NCBI GenBank assembly: GCA_041390025.1
Contig: JAWKQR010000018.1
Span: forward strand, 1-64,000
Source: JBFFMO01 sp041390025
Lineage (GTDB): Bacteria; Myxococcota_A; Bradymonadia; Bradymonadales; Bradymonadaceae
DNA: 64,000 nt
Direction: 5' to 3'
Every line of letters starts with the position of its first letter. Position 1 is the stretch's first letter. The position numbers and the translations under genes were made by a program. The notes beneath the pieces are model-generated. The model saw only the letters and a list, made by a program, of their open reading frames with translations. It ran no database searches and was not told where the DNA came from. Shown piece after piece: positions 17,152 to 25,106 of this stretch.

Positions 17152-18759
17152 ATGCGAAACATCGACATCGACGCGGTAGAGAAACAGCTTCGCCGACATA
17201 TTCGCAAATACTCCTCAACGGGTGTGCTGACGGCTATCGGTTTGGCTGCCAGAAAGCACGATGACCCAACCAGCGCCGTGCACCGTGACTTTCAAGAGAA
17301 GGGTATACATTGGCATCCACTTGTTGGGGCGAGTTTGGCCAGCCTTTCGGTGCAATGGTCGAATGCCCATCGGGGAACAGCTCCAACAGTCAATCAATTC
17401 TTCGATCTATATAACGATGTTGCGCATTACGTGACACTGGATCCGATTGTCTATGATTCAAAGGCGAATGATGCGTTCCAAACAAGCTTCGACGCGGTTT
17501 TCCTTCGAATGGCGGCACAACAGTTTCGGTACTTTAGAGGCGGAATTTTCAACCTAGCCCGTGCTCGGGTACTGTGGGGAGAAGCGGCTAGCCGTGCCGA
17601 ACAACGAAAAGACTTCCCTGCACTAAGCGTCGACGAGTACTTCGAGAACACAGTCGGTGGCACACTCTTAGATACATTGAGCGTTGGTTTCGTTTTGTTT
17701 GCGGCGGCTTCCGGCGAAAACTCAAGCTTCACACGGGACTATGTGTTGCGGGCGCGAACGGAAGAGCTGTTGTCTCTGCCGGAAGATTCTGTTCTGGAGA
17801 GAGTCTTGCGGTTCTTTTCCGCCGACCGCTCAGAGTTTCGGAAATTGGCTGAATCGAGCAGATTGCGGGATAGACGTTTTCGAATGTATGACCCGAATCC
17901 TCTGCACCTTAAGCCAATTCTCCGTCTTGGCGGACGTGACGGCGGCCCACCTGGAAGTGAGGTTTTGGTTGCGCCAATTCCTGCGCTCCTCGCCACAAGG
18001 ATATCGAACGGCTTGCTTCACCAGAGCGTGTCTAATCAAGATGAGCCTATGATGCGGGCGTTCGGTTACATTTTTGAGGAGTACGTTGGGATCTTGCTAC
18101 GCGCGTGTGGGCTGGAGGAGCAGATCCTTTCTGAGAGAGAGCTGCGAAGATTTGGATACACGGGGAAGTGTCCCGACTATGTGGTCATCGAGGGGCAATC
18201 ATTGGTATTGCTCGAGTGCAAAGCATGTCGGATGCCTGTGAGCCATCTCGGCAACGATGATAGTGCACGGTACTTCGACGAAGGCCTTCGTCAGGTCAGG
18301 AAGGCACTAGTTCAGATGCGCGAGTTTATCGATGCCATCAATCACGGTTATATCAAGCATCCTCGACTTCGTGTCATACAGGATATTGTGCCAACTGTTG
18401 TCACCTTTGAGACCTTGTTTCTCATGAACCACTCGCCATTTCATTCACGTCTTGACGAAGACTGGTCTAAGGACCTCCCAAAATGGAACTGCTTATCACT
18501 AGACGACCTCGAAGAAATGCAGGCGCACGTGTTTCACTCAATCGGGCTTGGAGAGGCCGTCAATATCTACGCGGTAGAAGGCACGCATGGCGGGTCGCAG
18601 AGATTAGCTGGTCAAACCGGGCTAAATCATCGCGACTCGTATCTGGCGCAGATACACACGGACCTATCAGACGAAATCGCATTGTCCCTTCCGACGGGTG
18701 ATCTCACAGCGTCCGGGCCGTTTCCACAAGCGTTAGACCGCCAATCACCTGAAACATGA
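17152..18759 (+). CDS. PD-(D/E)XK nuclease-like protein of unknown function
   Basis: 535 residues; GAGGGG lies six bases before ATG 17152. The gene is visibly richer in A/T and rare codons than its neighbours, as in acquired DNA. No full-length family was recognised. Residues ~340-360 read CPDYVVIEGQSLVLLECKAC: Asp342, Glu355 and Lys357 (ECK) form a PD-(D/E)XK signature, found in restriction and repair nucleases. The ~330-residue N-terminal part is mostly helical with no motif that I know; the C-terminus has a low-complexity hydrophilic tail. No methyltransferase is adjacent, so it is not an obvious restriction-modification pair. A solitary defence nuclease is possible. Confidence 0.65.
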   Translation: MRNIDIDAVEKQLRRHIRKYSSTGVLTAIGLAARKHDDPTSAVHRDFQEKGIHWHPLVGASLASLSVQWSNAHRGTAPTVNQFFDLYNDVAHYVTLDPIVYDSKANDAFQTSFDAVFLRMAAQQFRYFRGGIFNLARARVLWGEAASRAEQRKDFPALSVDEYFENTVGGTLLDTLSVGFVLFAAASGENSSFTRDYVLRARTEELLSLPEDSVLERVLRFFSADRSEFRKLAESSRLRDRRFRMYDPNPLHLKPILRLGGRDGGPPGSEVLVAPIPALLATRISNGLLHQSVSNQDEPMMRAFGYIFEEYVGILLRACGLEEQILSERELRRFGYTGKCPDYVVIEGQSLVLLECKACRMPVSHLGNDDSARYFDEGLRQVRKALVQMREFIDAINHGYIKHPRLRVIQDIVPTVVTFETLFLMNHSPFHSRLDEDWSKDLPKWNCLSLDDLEEMQAHVFHSIGLGEAVNIYAVEGTHGGSQRLAGQTGLNHRDSYLAQIHTDLSDEIALSLPTGDLTASGPFPQALDRQSPET

Positions 18760-18803
18760 TAGATTTCCAGGGCGTATGTGTGAAGTTGTAGATCCGTGAC
18801 AGG

Positions 18804-19053
18804 TTCGGCTTCGCCGAAGTCGGCAGAGTAGAGGCTGCCGGCCCAAGCGCATTTCAGCTTCGCCGAGTTCGGCAATCGGTGACCCATTTAGAGAAGACGC
18901 GTATTTTCGTTCGGCTTCGCCGAATTCGGCAATCGGAGATTGCCGCCCCATTTAGAGAAAACACATCTGGGGTTCGGCTTGGCCGAATTCGGCAATCGGA
19001 GATTACCGACCCAATTAGAGAAGACACGTCTGGAGTTCGGCGTCGCCGACCCA
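18804..19053. repeat. double-hairpin repeat cluster C (about 5 units)
   Basis: Units at 18804-18842 (degenerate), 18856-18887 (partial), 18910-18950, 18973-19013 and 19035-19053 (truncated). H1 is TTCGGC-TTC-GCCGAA and H2 is TCGGCAATC-GGA-GATTGCCG(A), then CCCA. The last three units are 62-63 bp apart with a spacer close to ATTAGAGAARACACRTCTGG, also found in cluster D. Confidence 0.9.
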
Positions 19054-19137
19054 ATTTCTTAATACGAAATTCCTAGGGCCAGGTTGACGCCGGAATCGAG
19101 GCGCGAGCCGACCGCTCCATCGGTCAGCGGGTGGGGG

Positions 19138-19363
19138 ATGAACACCTACTGGTGTGACCTCTTTCTTGACCTTCATCGCGTGTGCGCCCTTGTTGCCAAC
19201 AAGGACGCACCGGAGGCCTATGGCGGCCTTTACGCGTTCGTTCAGTCACTCACTGTTTTTGGCGAGTGGGCAGAATTCGAAATGTTCCAAGTTCGAATCT
19301 ACAAAAACGGTAACGTTCATGTGCATATCAGCGAAAGCCTCATCAGCGACCGCCTGACCGAAA
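19138..19363 (+). pseudogene. DUF4942-like gene interrupted by IS3 element
   Basis: 75 codons from ATG 19138 run up to the IS. EFEMFQVRIYKNGNVHVHIS resembles the C-terminal core of DUF4942 proteins, which are common on plasmids and islands; the fragment is short, so an N-terminal truncation by the upstream repeats is possible. The IS entered after GAA; removing the IS and one AAA target copy joins this frame to 20641, giving ILREQRIQ and a TAG at 20664-20666. The original protein would be about 84 residues and has lost its last eight codons. Function unknown. Confidence 0.6.
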
Positions 19364-19401
19364 TGGAGTGGCTCCGCTTTCTTGGACACATTTCTCATAG
19401 T

Positions 19402-20277
19402 TCATGCGGCCTGACGTGACGTCAATTCCGCGGCTTCATTTTCAAATTCACATGGCGATAAATATCCCAACTTCGAGTGCAACCTTTCGGCATTGTACCA
19501 CCTCAGATAGCGCAATATCGCTAGCTCTGCTTGTTCGCGAGTGTTGAAGTTCTCGCCGAATATTGCCTCTTCTTCAAGGTCGCGAAAAAGCTCTCGCTGA
19601 CCCGCGTTGTCCCAACAATCGCCCTCTCGACTCATGCTCACGATGGCCCGATACCCACTGAGGGCCTTGCGATACGCGCCTGACGTGTACTGCGAGCCAC
19701 GGTCGGTGTGATGCAGCAGCCCTGCCGCGGGTTGGCGTTGGCCGACGGCCATTTGCAGCGCCTTGAGGACCAGTTCTTTGTCAATGCATTCGCTCATTGC
19801 CCATCCGATGACCCGCCTCGAAAACCAGGTCGATTATCACCGCGAGATAAAGCCACCCTGCGCGGGTCCAAACATGCGTAATGTCACCCACCCATCGACG
19901 ATTGGGCGCGTCGGCGGTGAATTCACGGGCCAATACGTTTGGCTCGACCGGATGGGAGTGGCGCGAGTCGGTCGTGACGCGAAAACGTCGCCGATGCTTG
20001 GCGAAGACCGTTGTCGCGCATCAGACGTGCCACGACGACGTCCAAGACCTGGCCGATGTTTGGCAAGCTCACGCCAAATGCGACGCTGGCCGTAGCGCTG
20101 GTTCGAGGCAGCATGAATACGCCGAATTTCACGCAACAGTTCAGCGTTCAGAGTGTCCGAATCTGTCGGTGGCTTGCGGCGGTACGAATAGTACGTTGAC
20201 CGCGGAACACCGAGCACGCGGCACAGAATTCGAATCGTGGGATGGGCGCTTTCCGCCTGGATGAATCGACATTTCAC
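19402..20277 (-). pseudogene. IS3 transposase OrfB (integrase core), frame-broken
   Basis: All IS3 OrfB parts are visible but in several frames. 20277-20050 gives LCRVLGVPRSTYYSYRRKPP and NQRYGQRRIWREL; about 19990-19815 gives VTTDSRHSHPV...NRRWVGDITHVWTRAGWLYLAV with the first catalytic Asp; 19797-19402 gives HTDRGSQYTSGAY (second Asp), CWDNA, and RWYNAERLHSKLGYLSP. The catalytic Glu lies in an alternative frame (VSESFFATL). Each break is one base at a short run of G, T or A, for example 19821-19824. As written the transposase is not made; if the breaks are sequencing errors the element may be active. Confidence 0.8.
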
Positions 20278-20570
20278 TTCGATTCCTTCGCGAAAAACGC
20301 CGCGGCTTTTTTAAGATTTCGCGCTCCTCCCGAAGCACCCCGATTTTCCTTTCGAAGACGTAAAAGTTCCTCGCGCTCATTGGCCGACACTTCCTCGTTG
20401 TCCGGGTCAGCTGCCGCGGCATCGCTTACCCATTTGTAGAGTGAGTTGGCGTTGATGCCCAAATCACGTACCACAGCGGCGACGGACATGCCCCTCAGCC
20501 TTGACAGCTTGACCGCATCCCGTTTGAACGCATCGGTATAGCGGCGCTTCTTTTTCGTTTTCATCGACAT
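20274..20570 (-). CDS. IS3 OrfA, helix-turn-helix protein
   Basis: 98 residues, GGAGG before ATG 20570. KKKRRYTDAFKRDAVKLSRL and SVAAVVRDLGINANSLYKWV are the Tnp_1 helix-turn-helix that binds the IS ends. The tail reads RKENRGASGGARNLKKAAAFF, whereas the family has ENRVLREEREILKKAAAFF; that sequence is present in the overlapping frame between two compensating one-base shifts (G run and A run near 20340 and 20312). The stop overlaps orfB, where IS3 elements use a -1 frameshift to make OrfAB. Confidence 0.9.
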   Translation of the reverse strand: MSMKTKKKRRYTDAFKRDAVKLSRLRGMSVAAVVRDLGINANSLYKWVSDAAAADPDNEEVSANEREELLRLRKENRGASGGARNLKKAAAFFAKESK

Positions 20571-20666
20571 GATGGACCTCCACCAAGGTTTCTGCTCATA
20601 CTAGCAGGTGCGTGTCCAAAGAACCGAGGCCACTTCAAAATTCTGCGTGAGCAGCGAATCCAATAG

Positions 20667-20956
20667 GCCCCGTAATTTCAATCAGCGGGAATTTGTTGCC
20701 GAAAAGGGCAGGGTCTTTTCATACAAGGCAAGATGAATCGAGCCCCGCCCTCACAGCCCTAGCTTTTTACCTTCTTGGGATGGAATGTCGATCGAACTCC
20801 GAAAAACCCGGTCGATGCAGTCGAAATACTGCCAGCAACTGTGTAGAAAACGCTTCCCAAAATGCCCATTTTTGTGGTCGTCCACAGAGTGTCTACAAAC
20901 GGCTTTCGATTCAGAAGATAACTCACTGCAACTTGGTTCTCTCGCTGAGATCGATT
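20667..20956. other. intergenic region, nothing recognised
   Basis: AT-richer stretch between the restored DUF4942 stop and the next operon's 3' end. Open frames on both strands (about 75-100 codons) have no ribosome site, odd Cys/Ser composition and no family signature, so none is called. Confidence 0.4.
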
Positions 20957-21345
20957 TTACGCAATAGGTTCTGCAGGGCATGCTTTCCTTAGATACACGT
21001 ACTCAAATGTACAATATTGAATCACATTGTCATCACAGTAGCCTGAGGTGCCGGCGGTACTCACGGAAGGCGGAGGAGGGCATAGTGCATCCTTCTCTTG
21101 GGTGAATGAGCACGTCAGATACTTTTCATTTTCTGAGATGCAATAAGGAGCGCCCGCGAAACTGGAACAGGGCCGACTAGCCCAGTGCAAGTCATCGGGC
21201 GATTCGTCGAAGCTGTTACCTCGGACACAAATTTTGACGGTAAACTCATCAATGCAGACGCTATCTCCCTCCCGCGAACATTCATCCACATCGTCAGTGC
21301 ATGCAGTGAAGCAAGCAACACTAATGTCAGTATGGCCTTCCTCAT
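20957..21345 (-). CDS. small Cys-rich lipoprotein (frameshift near signal peptide)
   Basis: ATG 21345 gives MRKAILTLVLLA; a one-base shift near 21300 is needed to join it to FTAC-TDDVDEC, which would form a proper lipobox (FTAC). The mature part of about 110 residues has nine Cys and reads SVCIDEFTVKICVRGN...YCDDNVIQYCTFEYVYLRKAC, a duplicated D-x-V-x-xC pattern as in small myxobacterial surface lipoproteins. The ATG overlaps the upstream stop by four bases (ATGA). It is last in a four-gene operon. Function unknown. Confidence 0.6.
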
Positions 21346-22505
21346 GCTTTGCTCGGGACATCAACGTTCATGTGTACGATGGACTGGTTATCATCGGTGA
21401 CAGTGTCGTTGTCTTGAACGAGAAGATGAATAACACCGGCGACATTGGGAGAATGTGGGACGGTACCTACGTCGAACACTTCGATGTCTTGATACTCAAT
21501 TGGACCAATTCCACCCCCACCGGTGGACTGTGGCGGTATCCTGACCATTTCAAGCGGGGGCGGCAGGGCGACGCTAAATTGTGAATATGGAATGTAAACC
21601 ATCTGACATCCAGTGATGATATCAAAGCCGTAGATTCCACCTCCGTTTGAATCGGGCTCATCAACCACGAGGTAGACCTTTCCTGTTGGAGAAAGGTCAC
21701 CGCCTTGAATGCGTGTACGTTGAAACGGTGTGCCGCCCACAAGAGATGTGAAAAGAGGAAGCTCATCTAGGAATGCCAAGAGATCATTTGTCCATGCTGC
21801 ACCCTGATAAGAAAACCCGAGTAATGATAGCGGGGTAGGAGTATCGTTAAAATCGCTGGAAAATAGAAGGGAGGTCCCACGAAGCGCAGATACCCAGGGC
21901 GGTTGAAAGGATGCTCCATTCGGGACGATACCTGGAAACCTTACGGAATCACGAAAAGCAACGCGGGTCATGGCTTCAGGTGGGTTAATATCGTACCGAA
22001 GCACACCTCCCGAATATGAATTCTTGCGTTGAACAGCGAGCCAGAACTTCCCATCGTAGTAATCACCACCGCCGAAATGCGTCGAGTTTTCGAGAAAAAC
22101 CCCCGGTGTCTGTGCCTTATTGACTCCTTCGGTCTCTGGATAATCAACATCGAGCGAACCGGTTAAATCGACGCGCCACACTATTTTTTCATTACCGGCC
22201 CCACTTTCACCATCATCCATGCTCCCAAAAATCCAACTGTGATCACAGGCCGCGATACTTTGCCCTTCATCACTTCTTTGGTTTTCGTCATCACTTGGAT
22301 GGATTTTAACCGTGGTGAAGCTCGTCGGCCATTCCCACGCCTCAAAAATGGAAAGCATTGAAAGACGGTTGTCGAGCGTTCGGAACGGAAAACTATCATA
22401 CCGGCCAACCCAAAAGGGGTTCAGGAGCGTCCCAATGAATCCGTTGCTCAAATCCGTGACGCCAAACGTGTCGGATATGCGTTGTCTAAGCGAAATAGCA
22501 GTCAT
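21342..22505 (-). CDS. hypothetical protein, propeller-like
   Basis: 387 residues with a strong AGGAGGAGG ribosome site before ATG 22505. No family recognised and no signal peptide. It is rich in Gly, Asp and aromatic residues with repeated short beta-strand phrases (YYDGKFWLAVQ, TGKVYLVVDEPD, GGIYGFDIITG), as in beta-propeller or NHL-like folds that print or bind status values. The stop overlaps the following lipoprotein start. Codon use is more A/T-rich than in the flanking conserved genes. Third in an operon with an SCP2-like protein and a repetitive beta-rich protein. Confidence 0.6.
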   Translation of the reverse strand: MTAISLRQRISDTFGVTDLSNGFIGTLLNPFWVGRYDSFPFRTLDNRLSMLSIFEAWEWPTSFTTVKIHPSDDENQRSDEGQSIAACDHSWIFGSMDDGESGAGNEKIVWRVDLTGSLDVDYPETEGVNKAQTPGVFLENSTHFGGGDYYDGKFWLAVQRKNSYSGGVLRYDINPPEAMTRVAFRDSVRFPGIVPNGASFQPPWVSALRGTSLLFSSDFNDTPTPLSLLGFSYQGAAWTNDLLAFLDELPLFTSLVGGTPFQRTRIQGGDLSPTGKVYLVVDEPDSNGGGIYGFDIITGCQMVYIPYSQFSVALPPPLEMVRIPPQSTGGGGIGPIEYQDIEVFDVGTVPHSPNVAGVIHLLVQDNDTVTDDNQSIVHMNVDVPSKA

Positions 22506-22532
22506 CTTGCCTCCTCCTGAGTCCGAAACACG

Positions 22533-22874
22533 TTAAGGTTTCTCGACCTGAAAGTAGTTTTGGAGAGCATGACCCAAACGAAGCGAACCTTCGACCTCGA
22601 CCGCCCCAAGGCGAATTGCCTCAAGGCCGGCCAGCTGGCCTGTCCATACTTCTTTCAATGTTTCCCAGGTACACCGCACCGTCAGATTTGGCTCAGCATC
22701 AGAGTCGCTTGGGTCGGCTTGAGTAAAATCAAAAGTATGAATCTTGTCGTCGACTTCAAACCTGATGATTGCTGGAGGGTCGACACCTTTACTCCGAGTC
22801 CGAAAGCGTTTATCGACTGGTTTGAGGCGCGCACGCGCGAACATTTTACTTTTGAGTTCGTTAAAATCTTTCAT
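22533..22874 (-). CDS. SCP2-like (sterol carrier fold) domain protein
   Basis: 113 residues. The C-terminal half, LTVRCTWETLKEVWTGQLAGLEAIRLGAVEVEGSL, matches the end of the SCP2 domain (strand, helix with GxL, then the V-EGD-like strand), which binds lipids in a hydrophobic tunnel. The N-terminus is charged (KMFARARLKPVDKRF). ATG 22874 shares a base with the preceding stop (TGATG). Such small SCP2 proteins occur beside propeller or repeat proteins in accessory loci; what is carried is unknown. Confidence 0.55.
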   Translation of the reverse strand: MKDFNELKSKMFARARLKPVDKRFRTRSKGVDPPAIIRFEVDDKIHTFDFTQADPSDSDAEPNLTVRCTWETLKEVWTGQLAGLEAIRLGAVEVEGSLRLGHALQNYFQVEKP

Positions 22875-23377
22875 CAAAGCCCCCCGTTAGTCAGACGCTG
22901 TTCGATATTGTCGAGGCGTGTCGATAAATCCTGATTGTCGAGTTTGATGTCAGCAGGCGACGCGATAAGCATATCTTGATAGATGATTGCAGTTCCAGAA
23001 GCCTGCCAAAACGAAGAAATCGCTCCGCCAGTGTTGCGTATTACCAAGCCAGACGAGGACAGCTCAACGGCAGCGACCCCATTGGTGTGACGAAGGATGA
23101 TTTTACCTGCGGCAGCATCAATCTCCATACGAGGGACATCGCTAGAATTTCGTGCGATGAACTTACTCAGGTTCGCGCTAATTTCGAACAGTGAGACGCC
23201 GCTGGAGTTTTTGATATGTAGACTTCCAGCGCCGGAGCCGCCAATGGTAATCGATCTACTATTTGAGGCTTTATCAACCACAACATTGCCAGCAACGGTG
23301 GCGTTGTCTGTCACGGTGACGTTGCCGTCACGCAATTCAATGCTGTTAGTGTCCAACACAATATCGGCATTCGGCAT
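22874..23377 (-). CDS. repetitive beta-rich protein (tail-fibre-like)
   Basis: 167 residues; GAGGGG before ATG 23377. Short strands alternate with Asn/Ser/Gly turns (LRDGNVTVTDNATVAGNVVVDK, SITIGGSGAGSLHIKN, GKIILRHTNGVAAVEL), which suggests a beta-helix or fibre shaft; the end (DLSTRLDNIEQRL) is a short coiled coil fit for trimerisation. This layout is seen in phage tail fibres and contractile-system tip proteins. No signal peptide. First gene of a four-gene operon (23377 to 20957). Confidence 0.5.
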   Translation of the reverse strand: MPNADIVLDTNSIELRDGNVTVTDNATVAGNVVVDKASNSRSITIGGSGAGSLHIKNSSGVSLFEISANLSKFIARNSSDVPRMEIDAAAGKIILRHTNGVAAVELSSSGLVIRNTGGAISSFWQASGTAIIYQDMLIASPADIKLDNQDLSTRLDNIEQRLTNGGL

Positions 23378-23753
23378 ATTTTCCCCTCTCAGGTGCAGGT
23401 ATTTTATCAAAATCGAGATGAGCTGCGACAATAAACAACTGAGCGTGGCCAGTCAATGCCACGGAGATGATGCATATCTGACCTGTCACATCCACCTGTC
23501 ACATCCACCTGTCAAATCCACCCGTCACACCATCGGACCGTCTGAGACTGGGCTTTGGCCAGGTAGGCAAAGAAGCCCCGGAGTCTGTCGTACTCGGTTG
23601 GGATGAACTTCACGTTTTGCTCGCGCTCCCTACCAAGAAGATCCCGCTAACCTTCGGTCTACGCTTCACTTCGTTGCAGCTAACACGTTGAATTTGCCTG
23701 CACGTCGACTGCTTCGCTTCAAGTTCGCAACAACCCGAACAGCGAGGAACGAC
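23378..23753. other. intergenic region with 13-bp tandem repeat
   Basis: Divergent gap between the fibre-like and ComM-like genes. A 13-bp unit CCTGTCACATCCA is repeated at 23482, 23495, 23508 (one change) and 23521 (degenerate). No gene is supported. Promoters for both flanking genes should lie here but no clean -10/-35 pair was found. Confidence 0.5.
23482..23533. repeat. 13-bp tandem repeat, 4 copies
   Basis: CCTGTCACATCCA twice exactly, then CCTGTCAAATCCA and CCCGTCACACCAT. Confidence 0.85.
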
Positions 23754-24272
23754 ATGCAAAATCTCAATTTCTGCGACCTACACATCACATTCGAACAACC
23801 AGCTCGCCTCTTGACCGACGCCCTTCGCAGGGAGCCCACGCGGCCCATCCTGCTACTCGGTCAACACCGCACCCAGATTGCCATGCCCGTACCTGGTCTT
23901 TTAGCGGCACTCAGCAACACGGAAGTCCCAGGTCCACTGCGTGCACCGCACCACACAGCAAGCGAAGCTGCTTTCACCGGCACCGACCGATTCGCCGGCG
24001 AAATCGAACTCGCAAAGAACGGAGTCCTCCTACTCGACGACGCCGACATGATACGAGACATCGTGCTCGACCTCATTAAACGCGACGCCAACGACACGAA
24101 CTTAGTCTTTGGCATCGCCCCCGAACATCGGTTCGCCGAACCGAACTGGCTTCTCAAACGCATCGAACACATCAGGACCGTGTTCAACCCCATTGTTATT
24201 GAAGTTCCGAGTGGTGACCCTCGCCCCACCTCCGAAAGGTGCGCCTCGACACAAACACTCGCGGACGAGTAG
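23754..24272 (+). CDS. ComM/YifB-like Mg-chelatase fragment lacking the P-loop
   Basis: 172 residues; GAGGAA five bases before ATG 23754. PLRAPHHTASEAAFTG and GEIELAKNGVLLLDDADM match the ComM/Mg-chelatase ATPase (the family has RAPHHT and a Walker B of the GVLFLDE kind). The region where the Walker A GPPGAGKT should be reads LLLGQHRTQIAMPVPGLLAAL, so the Gly-Lys-Thr loop is gone and ATP hydrolysis is unlikely. ComM itself is over 500 residues; this keeps only the core. It is a free-standing gene with its own terminator. It could be a regulatory or decoy relative; a decayed copy is the alternative. Confidence 0.6.
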   Translation: MQNLNFCDLHITFEQPARLLTDALRREPTRPILLLGQHRTQIAMPVPGLLAALSNTEVPGPLRAPHHTASEAAFTGTDRFAGEIELAKNGVLLLDDADMIRDIVLDLIKRDANDTNLVFGIAPEHRFAEPNWLLKRIEHIRTVFNPIVIEVPSGDPRPTSERCASTQTLADE

Positions 24273-24288
24273 CCAAAGGCTACTTTTT
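24269..24288 (+). terminator. rho-independent terminator
   Basis: GTAGCC-AAA-GGCTAC followed by TTTTT. The stop codon of the ComM-like gene lies inside the left arm of the stem. Two further hairpins follow (24291-24310, GGTTCGCC-TAC-GGCGAACC; and ACGCC-TTC-GGCGT), each with a T-rich tail. Confidence 0.85.
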
Positions 24289-24334
24289 CGGGTTCGCCTA
24301 CGGCGAACCTCTTTTACGCCTTCGGCGTTTCGAC

Positions 24335-24404
24335 TCGGCCGACACACGCTGCTCAACCTCTTTTTTCGATCGGCCGACACATGCTGCTCAACCTCTTTTT
24401 TCGA
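24335..24404. repeat. 35-bp direct repeat pair
   Basis: Two adjacent copies (24335-24369, 24370-24404) of a unit starting TCGGCCGACACACGCTGCTC and ending in CTCTTTTTTCGA; one base differs. Each ends in a T6 run. Confidence 0.85.
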
Positions 24405-24429
24405 ACAGCTCCTGCTTCAATTAGCTCGT

Positions 24430-24775
24430 CGCTTTCGGAAGTTCGAAACTTCATCGTATCAATGGGTTGAATACGAAGAACCCTCTGTGCACGCTGCAAA
24501 TTACGGAACCGAGGCCGCCTCGCGAACTTTTGTCTATCTCGGCGGGGGCTCGCCACTTCCCGTTCCGCAATTGATTGCCGACCACGCCGGTGTCGAACTG
24601 CTTGAGATCAACGAATACGCCCGTCGGTTGGCTAAATCGTCGCAGATGCTGGTCATATCTATCGCCCAGGTCAACGACGCGTTTCATGGCGAGGTGACCC
24701 AAGGCCGGGACAGCATCCACAGAGTGTGGATGGCGCAAATTGAAGGCGAATCCGCCATTTTGTTGTTGAGGTCAA
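24430..24775 (+). other. possible coding remnant, unidentified
   Basis: An open frame of about 110 codons reads YEEPSVHAANYGTEAASRTF, VPQLIADHAGVELLEINEYA and DAFHGEVTQGRDSIHRVWMA with protein-like composition. No start with a ribosome site is visible and the frame runs on opposite the next gene, so a missed stop or a gene fragment is possible. No family recognised. Confidence 0.25.
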
Positions 24776-25032
24776 CGCCCGAGCTTGCCGACGTCCATCA
24801 GAGTCAGATCCATCGACGACACGCGGTCGGCCCCTTGACGGTAGTCGCGGACAAAGGGAATGGGTTCGTTTTGAGCGTCGGTGTTGGGGTCAGGCGACAC
24901 CCAGTATCGGAAATTGGCGCTGGTGTCGCCGCCGACGCCGATTTGGCCGGACACGTCGAGCACCTTGTAGGGCTCGGCGTTGGCCGAAGCCGAAACGACG
25001 GAAAGAAGAAGGGGTAGGATAAAGCGAAACAT
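24772..25032 (-). CDS. small secreted protein, hypothetical
   Basis: 86 residues from ATG 25032: signal peptide MFRFILPLLLSVVSASANA, then EPYKVLDVSGQIGVGGDTSANF. Codon use is strongly G/C-ending as in core genes of the window. The mature part is only ~67 residues and stops abruptly, so this may be the 5' end of a longer secreted protein truncated at 24772. No family recognised. Confidence 0.5.
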   Translation of the reverse strand: MFRFILPLLLSVVSASANAEPYKVLDVSGQIGVGGDTSANFRYWVSPDPNTDAQNEPIPFVRDYRQGADRVSSMDLTLMDVGKLGR

Positions 25033-25106
25033 AAAACACTCATTGAATCTGAGGGCTTTAACGTCACACGCGCCTTTGGAAATTCAATGAATCTTTAGGG
25101 GGGTCG

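Larger units (their letters stand above)
19364..20637 (-). mobile_element. IS3-family insertion sequence, complete ends
   Basis: 1,274 bp with imperfect ~26-bp terminal inverted repeats at 19364-19389 (TGGAGTGGCTCCGCTTTCTT...) and 20612-20637 (reverse complement begins TGAAGTGGCCTCGGTTCTTT), both followed inward by GGACAC. A 3-bp target duplication AAA flanks it (19361-19363 and 20638-20640). It carries orfA and orfB on the minus strand in the usual IS3 order. It is inserted near the 3' end of a DUF4942-like gene. Confidence 0.9.

Noticed and set aside
18804..19053. Possible CRISPR array in the 62-bp-spaced repeats
   Set aside because: Spacers are near-identical rather than unique, repeats are imperfect double hairpins, and no cas gene is present.
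20693..20992. 99-codon plus-strand frame after the IS element
   Set aside because: No ribosome site, runs into the 3' end of the opposite operon, unusual Cys/Arg/Ser composition.
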